From positions 124,001-188,000 of the forward strand of contig JABYQU010000029.1 in NCBI GenBank assembly GCA_022264855.1: a DNA stretch of 64,000 nucleotides. The letters are read 5' to 3'. Positions 50,197-63,083 of the stretch are shown here, piece by piece. This stretch comes from Lenzites betulinus. Taxonomy: Eukaryota; Basidiomycota; Agaricomycetes; Polyporales; Polyporaceae. The position numbers and the translations under genes are program-made. Under the pieces are notes generated by a model. The model worked only from the letters and a program-made list of their open reading frames with translations, was not told where the DNA came from and did not search any database. The first letter of the stretch is position 1. Every line of letters begins with the position of its first letter.

Positions 50197-51770
50197 GATT
50201 GGCGCCCCAACGTTCCCGCGCGGGGCACTCTATGCTTACTTCTTGCCAACGTCCATCGTGCTATCTGCCTTGCCCACTCACACCCGGAGGACGCGAGCCG
50301 TGTGCACAGCCACACAGCCCATCCTATCGACTACGTCCCTGCCTTCGAAAGCTCACCGCAAGCTCGCTGGGGTCTGCGCGGCGCCATCTTGCACCCCGAT
50401 CTGCACAGTGCCCACGCAGCGGTCACCCACTCGCCGCTCGCACGTCTCCTGCACCCGTAATCGTCTCGGCGACATACCACGCAAACGATGGGCTGTGCGA
50501 ACACGACCACGCCAGACACAGGAACGAGGTCGGACACGCCGCGACGGAAGCGCCTCTCGACGGAACACCTCATCTGTGGATCTGTCCACACAGTACACGG
50601 TGTGCCACAATGTGATGCTATTACCATACAAGTCCATTCAATATCGTCGCCGTTGCTACCTGATCTTACCGATCTACTGCAGATCTCGCTTGCAGCACCC
50701 GCCATCCACAACACATCCCACCACGCCCAGCTAGCGTTCAGGCCCCCCGCCCTCGCCTCCCCGGGACCCTACGACGCGGACCGTCGCGCTGTGCCGCAGC
50801 CGCCGCGCGCGCCCTCAATCACAAGGTATGTAACCTAGACTCTGCCGTCTAGACGCTCCAGCGCGCACGCAGCGCAGCAACTTGCACAAGAGCCCCGGAT
50901 GCACGTACCCGTGCGTACGGTGGCTCGTCTGCGCGCGCACACTCCCGTCGCCGTAGACTCAGCAGAGGGCGGGATGCACCCCCTCCGTTTGCCACGACGT
51001 GCCTGTGCACTGTTAGCATCGTGAGGACTCGACGCGACAGACGGACGGACGTACACTTGGACGGCGGCCATATACCACGACAAGGGCAGTCGCTCGTCGG
51101 TATGCGACCAGCGTGGCGGCGCACACGACGAGCACGGGTGGACCTCGGCGGGCACCGGCGATCCGAAACGACGCGGAAGGGGACTCCGCACAGGGGCGAG
51201 GTAGAGAGGAAGGGGGATGGCGACCTCAACGGTGCTCTCGCACACCTATTTTATACCTGCACGTCGGGGCCCAACGCGGCGCACGGGCCTCGTGTTAGCC
51301 GCAACCTTCGCTCTCCGCGCGCCGTGCTCACCCTTCTCAGGCGTCCTGCGCCATGTACGTACAATGTGTTACTCATCCATTCCTCGCACGAATAGAGTCG
51401 TTTCGCTCTCGGACTCTCTCCTCCGTGGCACGAGCTGGCAGGACGCATGCGCGGCACGCGCAGCCCCAGGGCAACGCCGCTAGGCACCGCTAGGCACTGG
51501 CAGGGTGGCGCAGTCCCCAACGACCCGTCGACGCGAGCGTGCAATTTCACAAATCAGCCCGTCTCCGTCGGTGCACCCGTGAGCATCACCCTCCGAAACG
51601 TGCCCTACTCCCTCGCTGACGCTCTCCTTCTCCACAGTGCCCCGGGGCCCGGGGCCCGTCGCCCGCCGCGCCCGCCTCCCCACGCTAGTGTCGGCGTCGC
51701 CGCACCTGCCCCCGCTCGGTGCCCGCCTGTGTCTCCGCCGACCACCCTGTTTCCATGTGCCAAGCGCATT

Positions 51771-53771
51771 TCGAATCCGGCTATGCGGATGCGCCGCGGA
51801 ACAGGACGCGCGCACGCGCGCGCCGATCAAGGGTGGACAGCGACCACAGGCCCGAGGGCGACGGCCGCGGCCCCCGCCCCGTCCCCCGCCCCCTTGCGCG
51901 CCGCCGCGCGACCCATCCAGCACGTACGCGTCCCCTCCCCGCGCCCGCCATCGCGCTCCGCGCCTGCCCCCGACGTCTCCCCTGCCCCCGCCGTCGCCGT
52001 CGACGGTGGGGTTGGGTGCGCGCACAAGATCGCGTACCGCGCTCCGCCACGGCATCCCCGCGCGGAATCCCTTTGCGCACGCACTCCTGTGCATGGCGCG
52101 TATACACCCACACCCTCGCGCGCGCGATCCGAGGCGGAAAAAAACGCGTCCATTTGCGCGATTTCATGGGCACAAGGAGGCATCTGCTCAAAGACCCCAT
52201 GCCCGCGATCGACATCGCGTCCCCTGCGCGCGCTTTCTCGTAGGCACTCTCTGGTGTACGATAGGCGCACGCCCACACAATTGCAGCCCAATCCGAGAGG
52301 ATATGTTTTTCGTCAAATCCTTGTGTTTTCATGCACATCTGGCGAAAACCGAACAGCGCGTGCCGGGATCGCGGCGCCTCTGCGTGCCACTTCGAGCACA
52401 GTCTCGTGTGCACGTACCGCTTGCGCCCTGCGAATTCCAGAGCGATCCAGGGCGGGCAAGTTTCGTGCATATTTCGTGCATTTTGCTGGTGTGTGCAGAC
52501 ATCATCGCTCACCGCTGCCCAGCCCCTTGTCCCCACAGCGCGCAACCTCGCAGGCGCGTTCTCCCATACTCTACGAGTGCCCCCACCGACTCCCAGCGCG
52601 GCCCGAATGAAACTGACTTTGCGCCCCATAGCCGTGGCTGCACAGGGGGCATGGACACAGAACAGATCACCCCGCCCGTGCCCCGCGTCGCCTGCCCTTC
52701 ATACCTGGTACGTGCTCTGTCGTGCACGGCTCGCATGCGCTCACGCATTCCCAGCGCAATCCGAGGCGAAACAAATCGGCGCCATTGGGAGCCATTCCAG
52801 GGACAGGGACACCAAATCGCCGACTGAGGTCCGGCCACTCGTCCCCTCGCCACGCAACTCGGAACGCACACTCCTGGGTACGTGTTCGACGTGCTCGCAA
52901 AGCTGCGTCGCGATCCGACAAGAACTCATGTTCGCCTTCTTTGCACAGGCTCCTGGACTGGGGGAGTAGATGGCCGACCGCGGGCCCGTCTGCCCTCCCC
53001 CACTCCCGCCACTTGGTACGACCACTCTCCGACACGAACGCTGCCCGCGCGGCTGGTTTCGGCGCGGCGCATAGCGAAACTCCAACTGCCGGAGTTGTGG
53101 CCCAACCTCGGGTCTGCGCGCAGGAAATCGCTTCCCCCGGGACGGTCGCTTGTCCCCACGCAACGCGATCTGGTATGCGCACTCCCCTGTACACGCCGCA
53201 CCTCCTCACAAGTTTCCAGCGCGATCCGTGAGGAAACGCCGCGGCAGCAGCGAATAATGTCCTGGGCACGGGCGTCGACCCGAAATCGCACACCGTCGCT
53301 CGTCCTCGCCTCCCCGCGCGGCGCGGCTTCGGTTGTGCTCTGTCGTGCACCCGGGGTATGCGCGTGTAGAGTTGCAGCGCGATCCGGGACGAAAAAATGC
53401 GACGCGATCTCGCATGGCCCCACCGTGCACTCGGAGACTCGCAGCTTCGGACGGTCATTTCCCCCGCCTCGAAAACATATCGCCGCGCGATGGCACTTGG
53501 CACGCGCACTCGCCCACACATACGCCACCCGCTCACCCATTTGCAGCGCGTTCCGGGAGAAAACGGCAGAGGGCCTTTTGCGCGCCGCGGCGGCTTCCTC
53601 GCTGCGAAATGCACACGATTTTCACGCCGAGGCCCGAGTTCGCAGTCGCCCGCCACGCCGTTTTGCGAGCACGTTCCCGTGCACGGCCCCTCAACGCCCA
53701 GCAGGCCGCGACACGATCCGAGCGAACCATATTCCGCCGCCATTCGAGGGTGCCAGCCTGAGGTAGTGCGC
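51771..53771. repeat. Diverged 159-bp tandem repeat (unit 3)
   Basis: Near-identical copy of the unit 2 array, offset by 10,907 bp. Confidence 0.75.
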
Positions 53772-56700
53772 TGTGCAGACGGACTTACGGCCACGGCGTG
53801 CGAGCGCGCTCCACACCCTCGTGCGCGGGATTCGGAATAACCCATGTGTGTGCAGCCTGCTCTCGTCGCTCGCCGCCAGCCGACGGAACAGCAGCACTAC
53901 TCGAAACGCGCGAACTCCTGCTAGTGTGATGGCAGTGCTCGCCTCGTAATTTCGAATGGACACAGTTCAGGGCGGCAGGGTCCCGTATGGGTGCGGACGC
54001 CGTTCTGCCATGCGCCCGACACCAGTGGTGTGCCCTGTCCGCGCCGCGCCGCGCCGCGTACCGCGACGAACGAAGGCGGGCGACTCCCTTCCGAGTCGTA
54101 CCGCAGGCGCAAGACACCGACAGGTGCAATAGCTCGGTGTCGGGCGTGCACGGCGTGCATCCGAGAATCTCGAAGCCGGCCCCGTTAGGCTAGATGGACA
54201 ATGGTATGCTCGTTGCGACGTCGCTTGCCTCGCTGCTCGCTAACTATGTTCCGCCCCACAGCGCACTCCGTCAGCTCAGGGCCGCGGCGAGGAGGGTCCG
54301 CCCTTGCGCCAACGCCGTGCAGATTTGTGCCAAGCGCGTCTTGTTCCGTCGCTTGCGCTGCACCCACGGAGCGTGTTCCGAGGCATCTGACACCACGGAT
54401 GGTCGGGAGGATACCGCTCGCGGCCGCCGCCGCTCGGCGTTCGGACGCCCGCCTGCAAGTGGGACGTTCATTCGTATGCACGATGGCCATACGGACGAAC
54501 GGCTCAGGTATGTCGGTTTGCGTCCTGCACAGTTCACAGACGCTTCGGGCGCAGTGCAGGCAACTCGAAGCGGTCTATAACCTCAAACGCAAAGGCAAAA
54601 ATACATCTGTCGGAATAGCAACAGTGCGCCGCACGCGCAGCGCGGGCTTCTCGTACGCGGTGTCGGATGATCCGACGAGGAACGATTGTTCGGCCTGCTA
54701 TCGCGACGTTCCGAAGAGTGAGCCGTGCTCGTACTTACGTCTGCTCATAGTGTAGACACTACTAGAGAAAATTAATATGAATTATTTTCGCATCCCCGTG
54801 AACATGCAAAGGCGGCGCCATGGGTGTGCACCGTGGGTGAGCGGGCAGGGCACTCGCCACGGAATGCCCTATTTCCAAAGCGGTACGGACAGCCGTGGCG
54901 TAGAAGAGAAACGGCGTGGACCTATGCGCCTGCGATTCGCGAGCGTACTTGGGCGGCGATCGGAATCACGCCAAGGGGTCACTAAGCAGACGTGACCCTG
55001 CTTGCGCGGTACAATCCGAGGGCGGCCGTACACGTGCGAAGCGTGGGCACTCACAATGTCCCACCAGACGGTTCCTCGTGTTCGCGTGGCGCGAGAAGGG
55101 TGCACGCGGGAGCTGTCCGCGTCTCCGCGCCTCGTACTGAGCCTTGAGTGTGTATCCGCGCCTCTTTCCGTGCGGGCGGTACCTGCTGAGCAGACATGAG
55201 ACGTCAGAATACACTAGACCCGAGGACGCACGCCGTACTCACGCGGACTCTCACCGGGGATAGCGGTCTCGCTTTGTCGGGCTAGGAACGGGCTCCACCA
55301 ATCGAAGCGAGGTGCAGGGCCACGTCAAAGAGCATTGAAAGGGGGCGGGAAGTCCAGCGTAGCGATATTGATACCATCATGCCGTATGCTCGAAGTGGCG
55401 ACCGCAGTGCTAGTACTTTGCTTTCGAGAGCACACGAGGCGAGCGCTGCCCCGAAGATGCGTTAGACCGTCTACACGTAGTACAGTCAGTGGTCGACATA
55501 CAGGATCGAAAGCAGACGGCACTTACATTGAGGGACTGCATGCGCACATGGCGTAGCGTCCAGGGCGCGTGCCGTTGCCCCGGAGCGGGCTGCCGAGGCG
55601 GGTTACAAGAGTGGTGAACTACGGCGTGTCTGCGCTTGTGCGTGCCGAGCTGCATACGCCGCGTCCTGAGCGTCGAACAAATCGGCGGTCGGAATCCAGC
55701 GGCATTGCGAGTGCGAGTGCGCGAGAGCTCTGCCGCTAAAGTCAGCCACTAAGTCAATACACTCGGAGTAGTGAGCAAATACCTTCGCGCGTGGCTATGG
55801 CAATTTCGGTACGGAATCGCGATGGCGCTGCACAGGTAGCGGCGCAGCTGCGGGGCCTAGTGCTGCTGCTTTGACGGCCGAATATAGCACGTAGCTTCCT
55901 CCGAGTCTGAGACGGCGCCACTCAGTGCGCGCATGCCGCTGATCGATTCCCCCCTTCCACCTCGCTACATCTGCTCGACGTCGCCGAATGGGGGTCTCTG
56001 GAGCCAAGACGAGCTAGAGAATGGTGAGTCGACTAGGAGCAACGCACAAAGAAAGGAACTCACCAGGGTTTCCCTACAGCGCGGCCGACCAGCGGGCAGG
56101 GAGCTATCGTGGACAGCGTTGTCTTGGGAGAGAAGTATCCTGCGCGCGCGTAGCCACCCGCGGCGCTGTCCAGGGTTCGTGCACGTCGCGAAGCCGAGAA
56201 GCGCCTAGTGGAGGAATACGGTACGATGCGGTACCGCGCGGGAGGACGCGCCGATCGCGCCGTGCGCATCGACGCGCTCGGGGGAGCTCGCATGCGGGAG
56301 GAGGAGGGGCGGGGCCAGGACATGAGGATGGCGGGTGGTGCGAACGAGCAGCCACGCCGAGTACCGTACGCGCGTGTGGTCGCCAGCGGAGCAGCCTACG
56401 GTACGTGCACGTATTTCGGGGGCGTGTCGAGCGGCGGCGCGTGCGGTACAGTACGGTACTGCGGAGAACGACGCGCAGAGCGCGGTACGCGTCGACGCGC
56501 TCGGCGTCCTCGCGCGGCGAAGCCCGGAACACGTTGAGTGGTGGCAGGTGCGCTGTTCACAGCAGCCACCCGCCCGTCCTCTTGCACACGCGGCGAGAGG
56601 ATGGGCTGAGTGAAAACTGGGTCGCGTGAGAAACGTACAACGATGACTTGCGTATACGATGCCTGTAGGTGAGTCGCCACGTCCAAGGACGGCGTCGGGG

Positions 56701-57361
56701 CGAAAGATGGTGAGTGGCCGGAACGTTGTTTGGAGTCGCGAGGTCTGACGAGTACAAGAGGCAGTCGGGGCGCGAGGCCGCGCAGTGCCCACGCGCAGCG
56801 GGTACAAATCCTTGGCCCTCGCACACAATGGCAGCTAGCTGTCGACAATGAGAACGCGAGCGCGAGACGAGGACGCGGGGAGCGGCGGGCAAGTCCGCGG
56901 GGTCGGCAGAACGGCAGTACTTGGCGGTGTCCGGCCAAGACTAGTCGAGTTGTGGGTGCGCCGCGCGCAGAGCCAAGGCGCCGAACGCTCCTCCTCCTCC
57001 TCCGACGGACCTCGGGCGTCTAGACCCTTGGTCGAACTTTTGCGTTCCTCCGCACCTCTTTCGTGCGCCGCGCCGCGACGCGCCCGCTCTCCCGCCCGCG
57101 TGCAGATCGGACGGGCTCGTTGGGCACTGCGACGCCCTGTTCTGCGCCAAATGAATTTTATTGCCTGCCCATTTGCTATGTACATACGCCGGTGCAGTGT
57201 CTACGCCGCGCTGCTGCCCGCGCTGTCTCCTCCGACTCGTTCCGTGAATCGCTGTGTGTGCGAGTACTCGGGGCGCAACTGAGAACACACCGCTGTCGCC
57301 CTCCTGCGGGAGCTTAGCGTTGTCCTCCTGAGTGTCTCCACCCGGCGGGATCCCCATTGCG

Positions 57362-57620
57362 TCGCAGGATCCCGTATTGCCCGCGCTGTGTGGATTGAAG
57401 AGTCCCTATTGCCCGTGCTGTGTGGATTCCCAATTGCCCGCGTGTACTGCGTGGATCCCCTATTGTCCGTGTGGATTCCCTATTGCCTGCGCTGCGTGGA
57501 TCCCATATTGCCTGCGCTGCGTGGATTCCCTATTGCCTGCGCTGCGTGGATTCCCTATTGCCTGCGCTGCGTGGATTCCCTATTGCCTGCGCTGCGTGGA
57601 TTCCCTATTGCCTGCGCTGG
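57362..57620. repeat. 25-bp minisatellite (unit 3)
   Basis: Identical in layout to the unit 2 array. Confidence 0.9.
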
Positions 57621-58817
57621 TCGAGTCCGCGAATCTCCGCCTGGCAGCTCGCCCCCGCGCGTCGGAGCAGGCCGCGCGCGGAGATCGCCGCACACGGAGC
57701 GCGCCCAAGCCTCCGGGGGCGGGCTATTCGGCGGCGCACTCATGGCGAGCACGGGCGTGAGTTGAGTCCGGGGAGAACGTCGCCTCCGGGTAAGGGGCGC
57801 TGCGATAGTGTGTGAACGGAGTCGAGAGCTTGCCCCGGATACGGGTGAACCGCACGAGGTGGGTGGCGTATCGTCGTAGATGTCGGCGAGGGGGGCGATG
57901 AACACGCCCAACGACTGTCCGTAAGGCGGTGGGTCCTGTTGGTCCGTCGCGCAGTCAACCATGCTGTGGGGTCGGCTGCGAGGAGGATGTGTTCTGCCTG
58001 GACTCACCTCGTAGTATGATATACGCTCCTCCTGAGCTCCTCCTGAATCCCCTCTCGCTGATCGCCGCTAACACGATTGCAGGAAGGCCGAACAAGAACT
58101 CCACGCCTCGTTGTCTAGGTCGTGGCGATCCGTAAGGCACGGACGACCGGACTCCGGGTCCGCGAGGCAGTTACCTACGGCCTCGCCTTCGAGCTTTGTT
58201 GTTTGACTCCCGACGGCCTTCCTGTATTCAATCAAGTCGCGGGATCCTAGGGGCCCCTTTGCTATCGCGACCCGGAAGTCAGGTAACGTTCGGGGAGGTG
58301 TGCGGCAAAATTCGGGGGTGGTGGCGGTTCATGAACAAGCGCAGGACGATCGTCGATCGCCCCTACAGTGTATATATTGCGTAGACTGTGAATATAAACT
58401 CGCAACTGCTTGGCGAAGGAGAACGGCACTAGGGATGAGACCTGCGACGGAGAGGGAACATGAAGAACGCTCGCGGGATCTACTCAAACTAAATATCATG
58501 CCGACTGGAATGATGGTGTCCAAACAGCGCCGGACTCAGACACTCTCGCGCAGGCCAGTGTATGTAGTTTATTTCGAGACGCAAGCAGGCATTGACATCA
58601 CTGAAGTACGTTTGATTCAGACACATGCTGAATGAGTTCGAATTCTTCGAGCTTGCGAGCACGGCGCGGAGACTTATCAAGCTCTCGGAAGCTAAAGGTA
58701 GATTGACGGAGGCTGACGTGCAGGTCCGAGGAACTAGGTGTGGGGTATACATTACAGAATATTACGATACATTTGTGTAAGCCAGCGTCCCATCTAGCGT
58801 CAAGAATAGAGGCGAGC

Positions 58818-60433
58818 CTAGTAGCGGACCTCCGAGGATAGTAGAGGCATGAACACAACGCATGCCGTCCAGAACTATGCAAGCGCCGTTAGCCTAGCAT
58901 GAAGGTACCAATGGCGAAGCATACTCACCACTTGCAAGCTCTTGACCGCCAAGAAAGGGTACTCGTCTGGTCGCGGACGGGAATACACGGGCTTGCCGTC
59001 AATCTCGCCAACTCGCCGAGGGTGCGTGAAGAGCACCCATATTGCGTAAAACGCAACCGAGAAGAAGTGTCGGAAGAGCAGGAAGGGCGATTGTTCAATA
59101 CTGGAACGCATGTCAGTGCGAAGGTTGAGTAGCTGGCCTGGGATGTCGGACTTACCCAGCGAGTAGTGACACGGGGCCGTTGACGCAGTTCCCGCCGAGC
59201 TCGAAGTACTTGAAGCATCCGGTCCGCAGGACGTCAAGGAGAGGATCTATGCAGGGTGTATCAGTACAACATGTCCCCTGCTGACAGCGTGGAGAACGAA
59301 CCATGTGCACTGAACAAGTCGTACAGCGCGACGCTCAGGATGTTGACAGTCGAGGCGAGAGGCTTGCGCGCCCAATGCCACTTGTGCAGCAAGTGGGAGA
59401 TCTCCTTCCAGTCCGCGAGGTCCTTCACGTCCAGCAGCATGTCCCGCAGGAGAACGACGTCGTTGAACGCGACCATCATGCCGCCGCCCGTGAGAGGATG
59501 GCGCATGTTCCAGGAATCGCCGAGAAGGATGACACCTTCCTTGGTGACAGTACCCTGTTTAGACGGTGGGAGGAAGGAGTTCGGCATGCGCCGCAGTCGG
59601 TCGTTCTCCACTGCCTGCTGAGCGGGGAGGTGTAATGATGCGGGGAGTGCGGGGACGACCTTCGACAGGATGTAGTTCTTCAGGTCGGCAGGAACGGGGT
59701 TCTTGACGTCGACCAGGATGCGGGTGTCATGCGTGCCAATCTGGTACAGCAGCGCGAGACCGTCCTCCATCAGGGCGACCGTCCCGTGCTTCGGGATGGG
59801 CAGCACGGCGTCCTCCAACACGAGCCCGACGAAGTGGCCCTTGACGTCCAGCGGGAGCGCGGCCTTGCCCATGACCTGACTTCGGAAGTTGGAGAAGCAG
59901 CCGTCCGCGATGATGGTGAGGTCGCCGAAGAACGCCTCTTTCTCGACCGCGCCCTCTCCCTTCCGCGTGGCGCGCACACCGAGCGCACGTCCCGTCAGAG
60001 GGCACTCGATGAGCTCGGTCACGGTGGCCTCCACGACCTCTACGCAGACGGCCTCCTTCGCCTTCGCGCGCAGTGCTTGGATAAAGCGGCCGTGATGGAA
60101 GGCACGACCCTCGTGGCCGTCAGGGTAGGGAATATGCACGGGCGTACCGTTGAGAAGGATGCAGTAGCCGTAGGTCGGTACGGCGTCGATGCCCTCCACA
60201 CACGTCTCGAGCCCGAGTTTCTTCAGCGCCATGATGCCTCCTGGCTGGAGCAGCTCGCCGACTATCCTGTCCGGTTCCGCGAGTGAGCGTTCGAGTAGAC
60301 ATATCCTCAAGGGGCGCGAGCGTGCGACTGCAGCAGCAGAGAGTGCGTGGGCGAGGGCAGAACCAGCGATGCCGGCGCCGACGATGAGGATGTCGTAGGA
60401 AACGGACCACATGTTGTCTCGTGTTCCCGCCAT
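58818..60433 (-). CDS. ERG1: Squalene epoxidase (squalene monooxygenase), intact copy
   Basis: Four exons (60433-59302, 59246-59156, 59100-58929, 58874-58818) give 1,452 nt, 483 residues. It begins MAGTRDNMWSVSYDILIVG; the Rossmann GAGIAGSALAHAL binds FAD. Further marks are GELLQPGGIMALKKLGLE, DLTIIADGCFSNFRS, and the family signature LLGDSWNMRHPLTGGGMM with the second FAD-binding aspartate. The C-terminal exons hold the hydrophobic membrane-anchoring part (LRTGCFKYFELGG, FFSVAFYAIWVLF, TACVVFMPLLSSEVR). This ER enzyme converts squalene to 2,3-oxidosqualene, the first oxygenation in ergosterol and triterpenoid synthesis and the target of allylamine antifungals. It lies 373 bp downstream of DPH2 on the same strand. 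It is the only copy with an intact start. Confidence 0.95.
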
Positions 60434-60556
60434 CTTGTCCAACGATGGGTGGTTTATGAACGTCGTCGGTGATGCTCCAGCCCTGTCGGCGGCGGTCTGG
60501 TCGTCGTGGTCGTCGGTCTCGACTTTCGCGTACGGGCAGAGTCGTGCCACCCTGCT

Positions 60557-60568
60557 TTTAATATTAAA
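60557..60568 (-). promoter_or_regulatory. Palindromic TATA-like element upstream of intact ERG1
   Basis: TTTAATATTAAA lies about 125-135 bp upstream of the ATG at 60433. The same motif is retained at corresponding places in copies 1-3, just inside their truncated 5' flank. It is the only AT-rich element in a GC-rich stretch. Confidence 0.4.
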
Positions 60569-60806
60569 GTCGCAAATCACCTTACATATATGGGAAGATT
60601 GCCAAATGGGGACTGCCGAGTACCGCCCATCGGTGCCTGGTTTGCTCTCTCGCACGTGTTTCTGCTGCTGTTTCGAGTTGCAACCTTGTCCTCTGACAAT
60701 ATCTAGTTCAAGTTCTACGTCCACAGTCGATGGGCTCGCATGATCAGGTATTCTACAAACACAAAGCTAAAGCCTTATATCTTCATCATTATTGCAAGAC
60801 GCCGCG

Positions 60807-62879
60807 CTATGAGTTGTGGTCATCAGCATACCCTCGCGCAATGCCGCTCCGCCCTTGCTCAAGAAGGCTCGGGGCATCTTCACCGATACGGGTTTCAAGC
60901 CCCTGGAACGTCCTGGACTGCAGGAAATGCGCTAACGTACAAGTAGACAGGTCAGCATTGACGCAACGGTGATGATACTGTAACGATGCTGCAACGCACC
61001 CGCTGCACTATCGCCCATTTTTGCGAGTGCGTTCTCGTTGTTTCGTATAATCATCGCCGACGAGTCAGCGTCGCCATTCGCCAATGCCTCTTCGCCTCCT
61101 AAAACTGTCGTCAGTCCTGTCATTGTGTAACGAACCAGATTTGTAGTACCTCCGTAACGTTGCGCATGCCGGTATTTGCCAGTTACCAGAGAGAACACCG
61201 GCTGGTCGAGGTCTTCCTCCTCGCCTTCGGACACTTCGGGGTCTGTGCCTGGTGAGCTCTTCGCCATCTAGTCCAAGTGACTGCACTCACTTTCAACAGC
61301 ATCCTCGTGCTCTCTTAGCAGTTGATCAAAGTTCAAGATGTAGCGGCCAGTCCAGGATTGCGTCGGCTGAAGAGCCACTTCAAGTTCGTAGGGTGTGACA
61401 ATAGGCCTCAAAAATTCCTGTGTATCACATATAGTTAACCTCCCCGATGTCGCCAGAAGATCTAACGCTCACCTTCGCGTCCAGGAGACTGTTTTCAGGA
61501 CACGCGACGAGCACAAAGCATTCTATCTCGAGGAAATTCGCTAGCTTGGCAGGGTTTGGCTTGCCCACCGTGACCGTGTATGACTTCTTATGCGCCTTTC
61601 TGATGATGCTACGCAGATGAGTGATCAACGGTAAATAATTCGCTGTGGTTCTGCATGAGTATCAACGGCTTGATGGCCCGTAGAAGCGCATATACTCACC
61701 CACACCAAGTGTACCGACAAGGATACCGATCACGTCCGCATCTCTGGATTTTTGGACAACTGCGTATCGTCGCATGAGAAGCTTGTTAGTCCTCCCGGAT
61801 TCCCGCCGCGTCTCTCGAGTCGCAGGGTCATATGAATAAACCTGAATTCCCAAGCGTTAGCACAAGAAGGCTTGTTTTTGCCGACCCACATACTTCGTAC
61901 GATGCGTGCGTCAGAAGTAAATTTGTCAAGGTCAAACTTTCACCCCCGACATAGAAGACGACGCTCTCCTCCGGCGAAGCATCGTCCTCGGGCTGGGATA
62001 CGTCTTCGGCAGGGGCCAAAGGCTGGTCATTGGCGTGGTGTTTTTGCGGTTGCGATAGCCGCTGTGGCTCGGAGGGAGAGGGTTGGGTGGATAACGGCAG
62101 GGCTGTGTGCAATATCCGCCATGATTGCTTTCGAGTCTTGAGTTCGGCGATGATCTCATCTATTTGGCATGTTAGCAACCAGGAATCCGTGTACGGCCGT
62201 CTGTCATACCAGCTCGATGGGCGTAGGCAACATCGTAGCGCAGTACGATGGTGTTTTTGCTCGATAGACTCGCTGATCCAAGCGTTTCTCCGAGGCTGCT
62301 TGCACAATGCGCAGGGTCGACAGGCTTTTTCCCTAGCACGTATATGACGGGTAGCCGCGATGTTCTGCGCATAACACGGTAAGAAAAAGGCTGTCTTTGC
62401 GCAGGTCTCGTTAACGCACTGACTCATGCAAGCATGTCCATAGTGGACGAGCGCATCTGCATCGACATGTTGTGCAGCGACTTCATCTACGCAACAGCTG
62501 CCGTATGTTCAGCGAGCGACTGAGCATAACCAGAATGATATACGTGCCTTCCGTAGGTTGTATCGGCGAGAACATACAACTCGCGAGTGGGGGCGATCTT
62601 GGACTTCAGTGCCTTAAAGATCGGCACTGAATGGGGTAGAAACTCGTCTGGAAATTGCAGTGCAATCTATGGTAGCCCGTTAGCAAGCTTCATCGTGTCA
62701 GTGAAGATCCCACCAACTCTTTTGTAGTCTCCTCTTTCGATTTCTTCAGCCGTTCGAGGGACATCGAACGTGGTATCGTACTCGTCTTCTAATGATATGC
62801 TAGGAACTTCCTCCTGCAGGTCGATTGTCCTCGTGATGACATCTTCACCCGAGGCTGAAAAAGTAGCAGCTTCCGCCAT
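60807..62879 (-). CDS. DPH2: 2-(3-amino-3-carboxypropyl)histidine synthase subunit 2 (diphthamide synthesis)
   Basis: Ten exons joined in phase (62879-62718, 62666-62548, 62497-62420, 62364-62210, 62159-61894, 61841-61700, 61642-61473, 61417-61291, 61248-61000, 60931-60807) give 530 residues, close to yeast Dph2. Recognisable stretches are [40 protein letters not shown] (iron-sulfur cysteine region), [80 protein letters not shown] and, at the end, [20 protein letters not shown]. With Dph1 it starts diphthamide formation on eEF2 by a radical SAM-type reaction. The second intron uses a GC donor (62547-62546). The intron at 61290-61249 is only 42 nt and is needed to avoid a stop. Start ATG 62879 is the first in the open exon. 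Confidence 0.93.
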
Positions 62880-63083
62880 GTTCACCTCTCTTGTTCCTCA
62901 AGATTGTCGTATGTTGTCGCTTCTTACTAGCCTTCCGGCACAGTAAAAACAAATCGAGAGGTAAGTTTACGAGATCTGCGAGGTTAGGGTTTGATGACAC
63001 AAGACCCTAACGTAGGGTCCAGAGCCTCGGACCAAAATTCGAGGCGCGGCAGCCGTGCCGTTCCAGTGTCCGAGTGTCCCACC
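62880..63083. promoter_or_regulatory. Divergent promoter of DPH2 and TOM70 with telobox-like inverted repeat
   Basis: The 204-bp gap between two start codons holds GTTAGGGT (62983-62990) and its exact inverse ACCCTAAC (63004-63011), separated by 13 bp. The first forms a telobox-type TTAGGGTTT. Such motifs can bind TTAGGG-repeat factors; the regulatory role here is inferred. Confidence 0.45.

Larger units (their letters stand above)
47658..58564. repeat. Tandem unit 3 (about 10.91 kb)
   Basis: Third head-to-tail copy. The ERG1 main frame is uninterrupted here apart from the shared break near codon 10. It serves as the best reference for the unit sequence. Confidence 0.95.
58565..60731. repeat. 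Partial unit 4: ERG1 locus only
   Basis: Homology to units 1-3 covers the ERG1 gene and stops at about 60,731, roughly 300 bp upstream of its ATG. Beyond that lies DPH2 instead of the 8.8-kb segment. This copy has an 84-bp stretch (about 60582-60665) absent from the other three. Confidence 0.93.

Noticed and set aside
25879..60731. Ribosomal DNA array
   Set aside because: Unit size would fit, but no 18S, 5.8S, 25S or 5S sequence is present and each unit carries ERG1.
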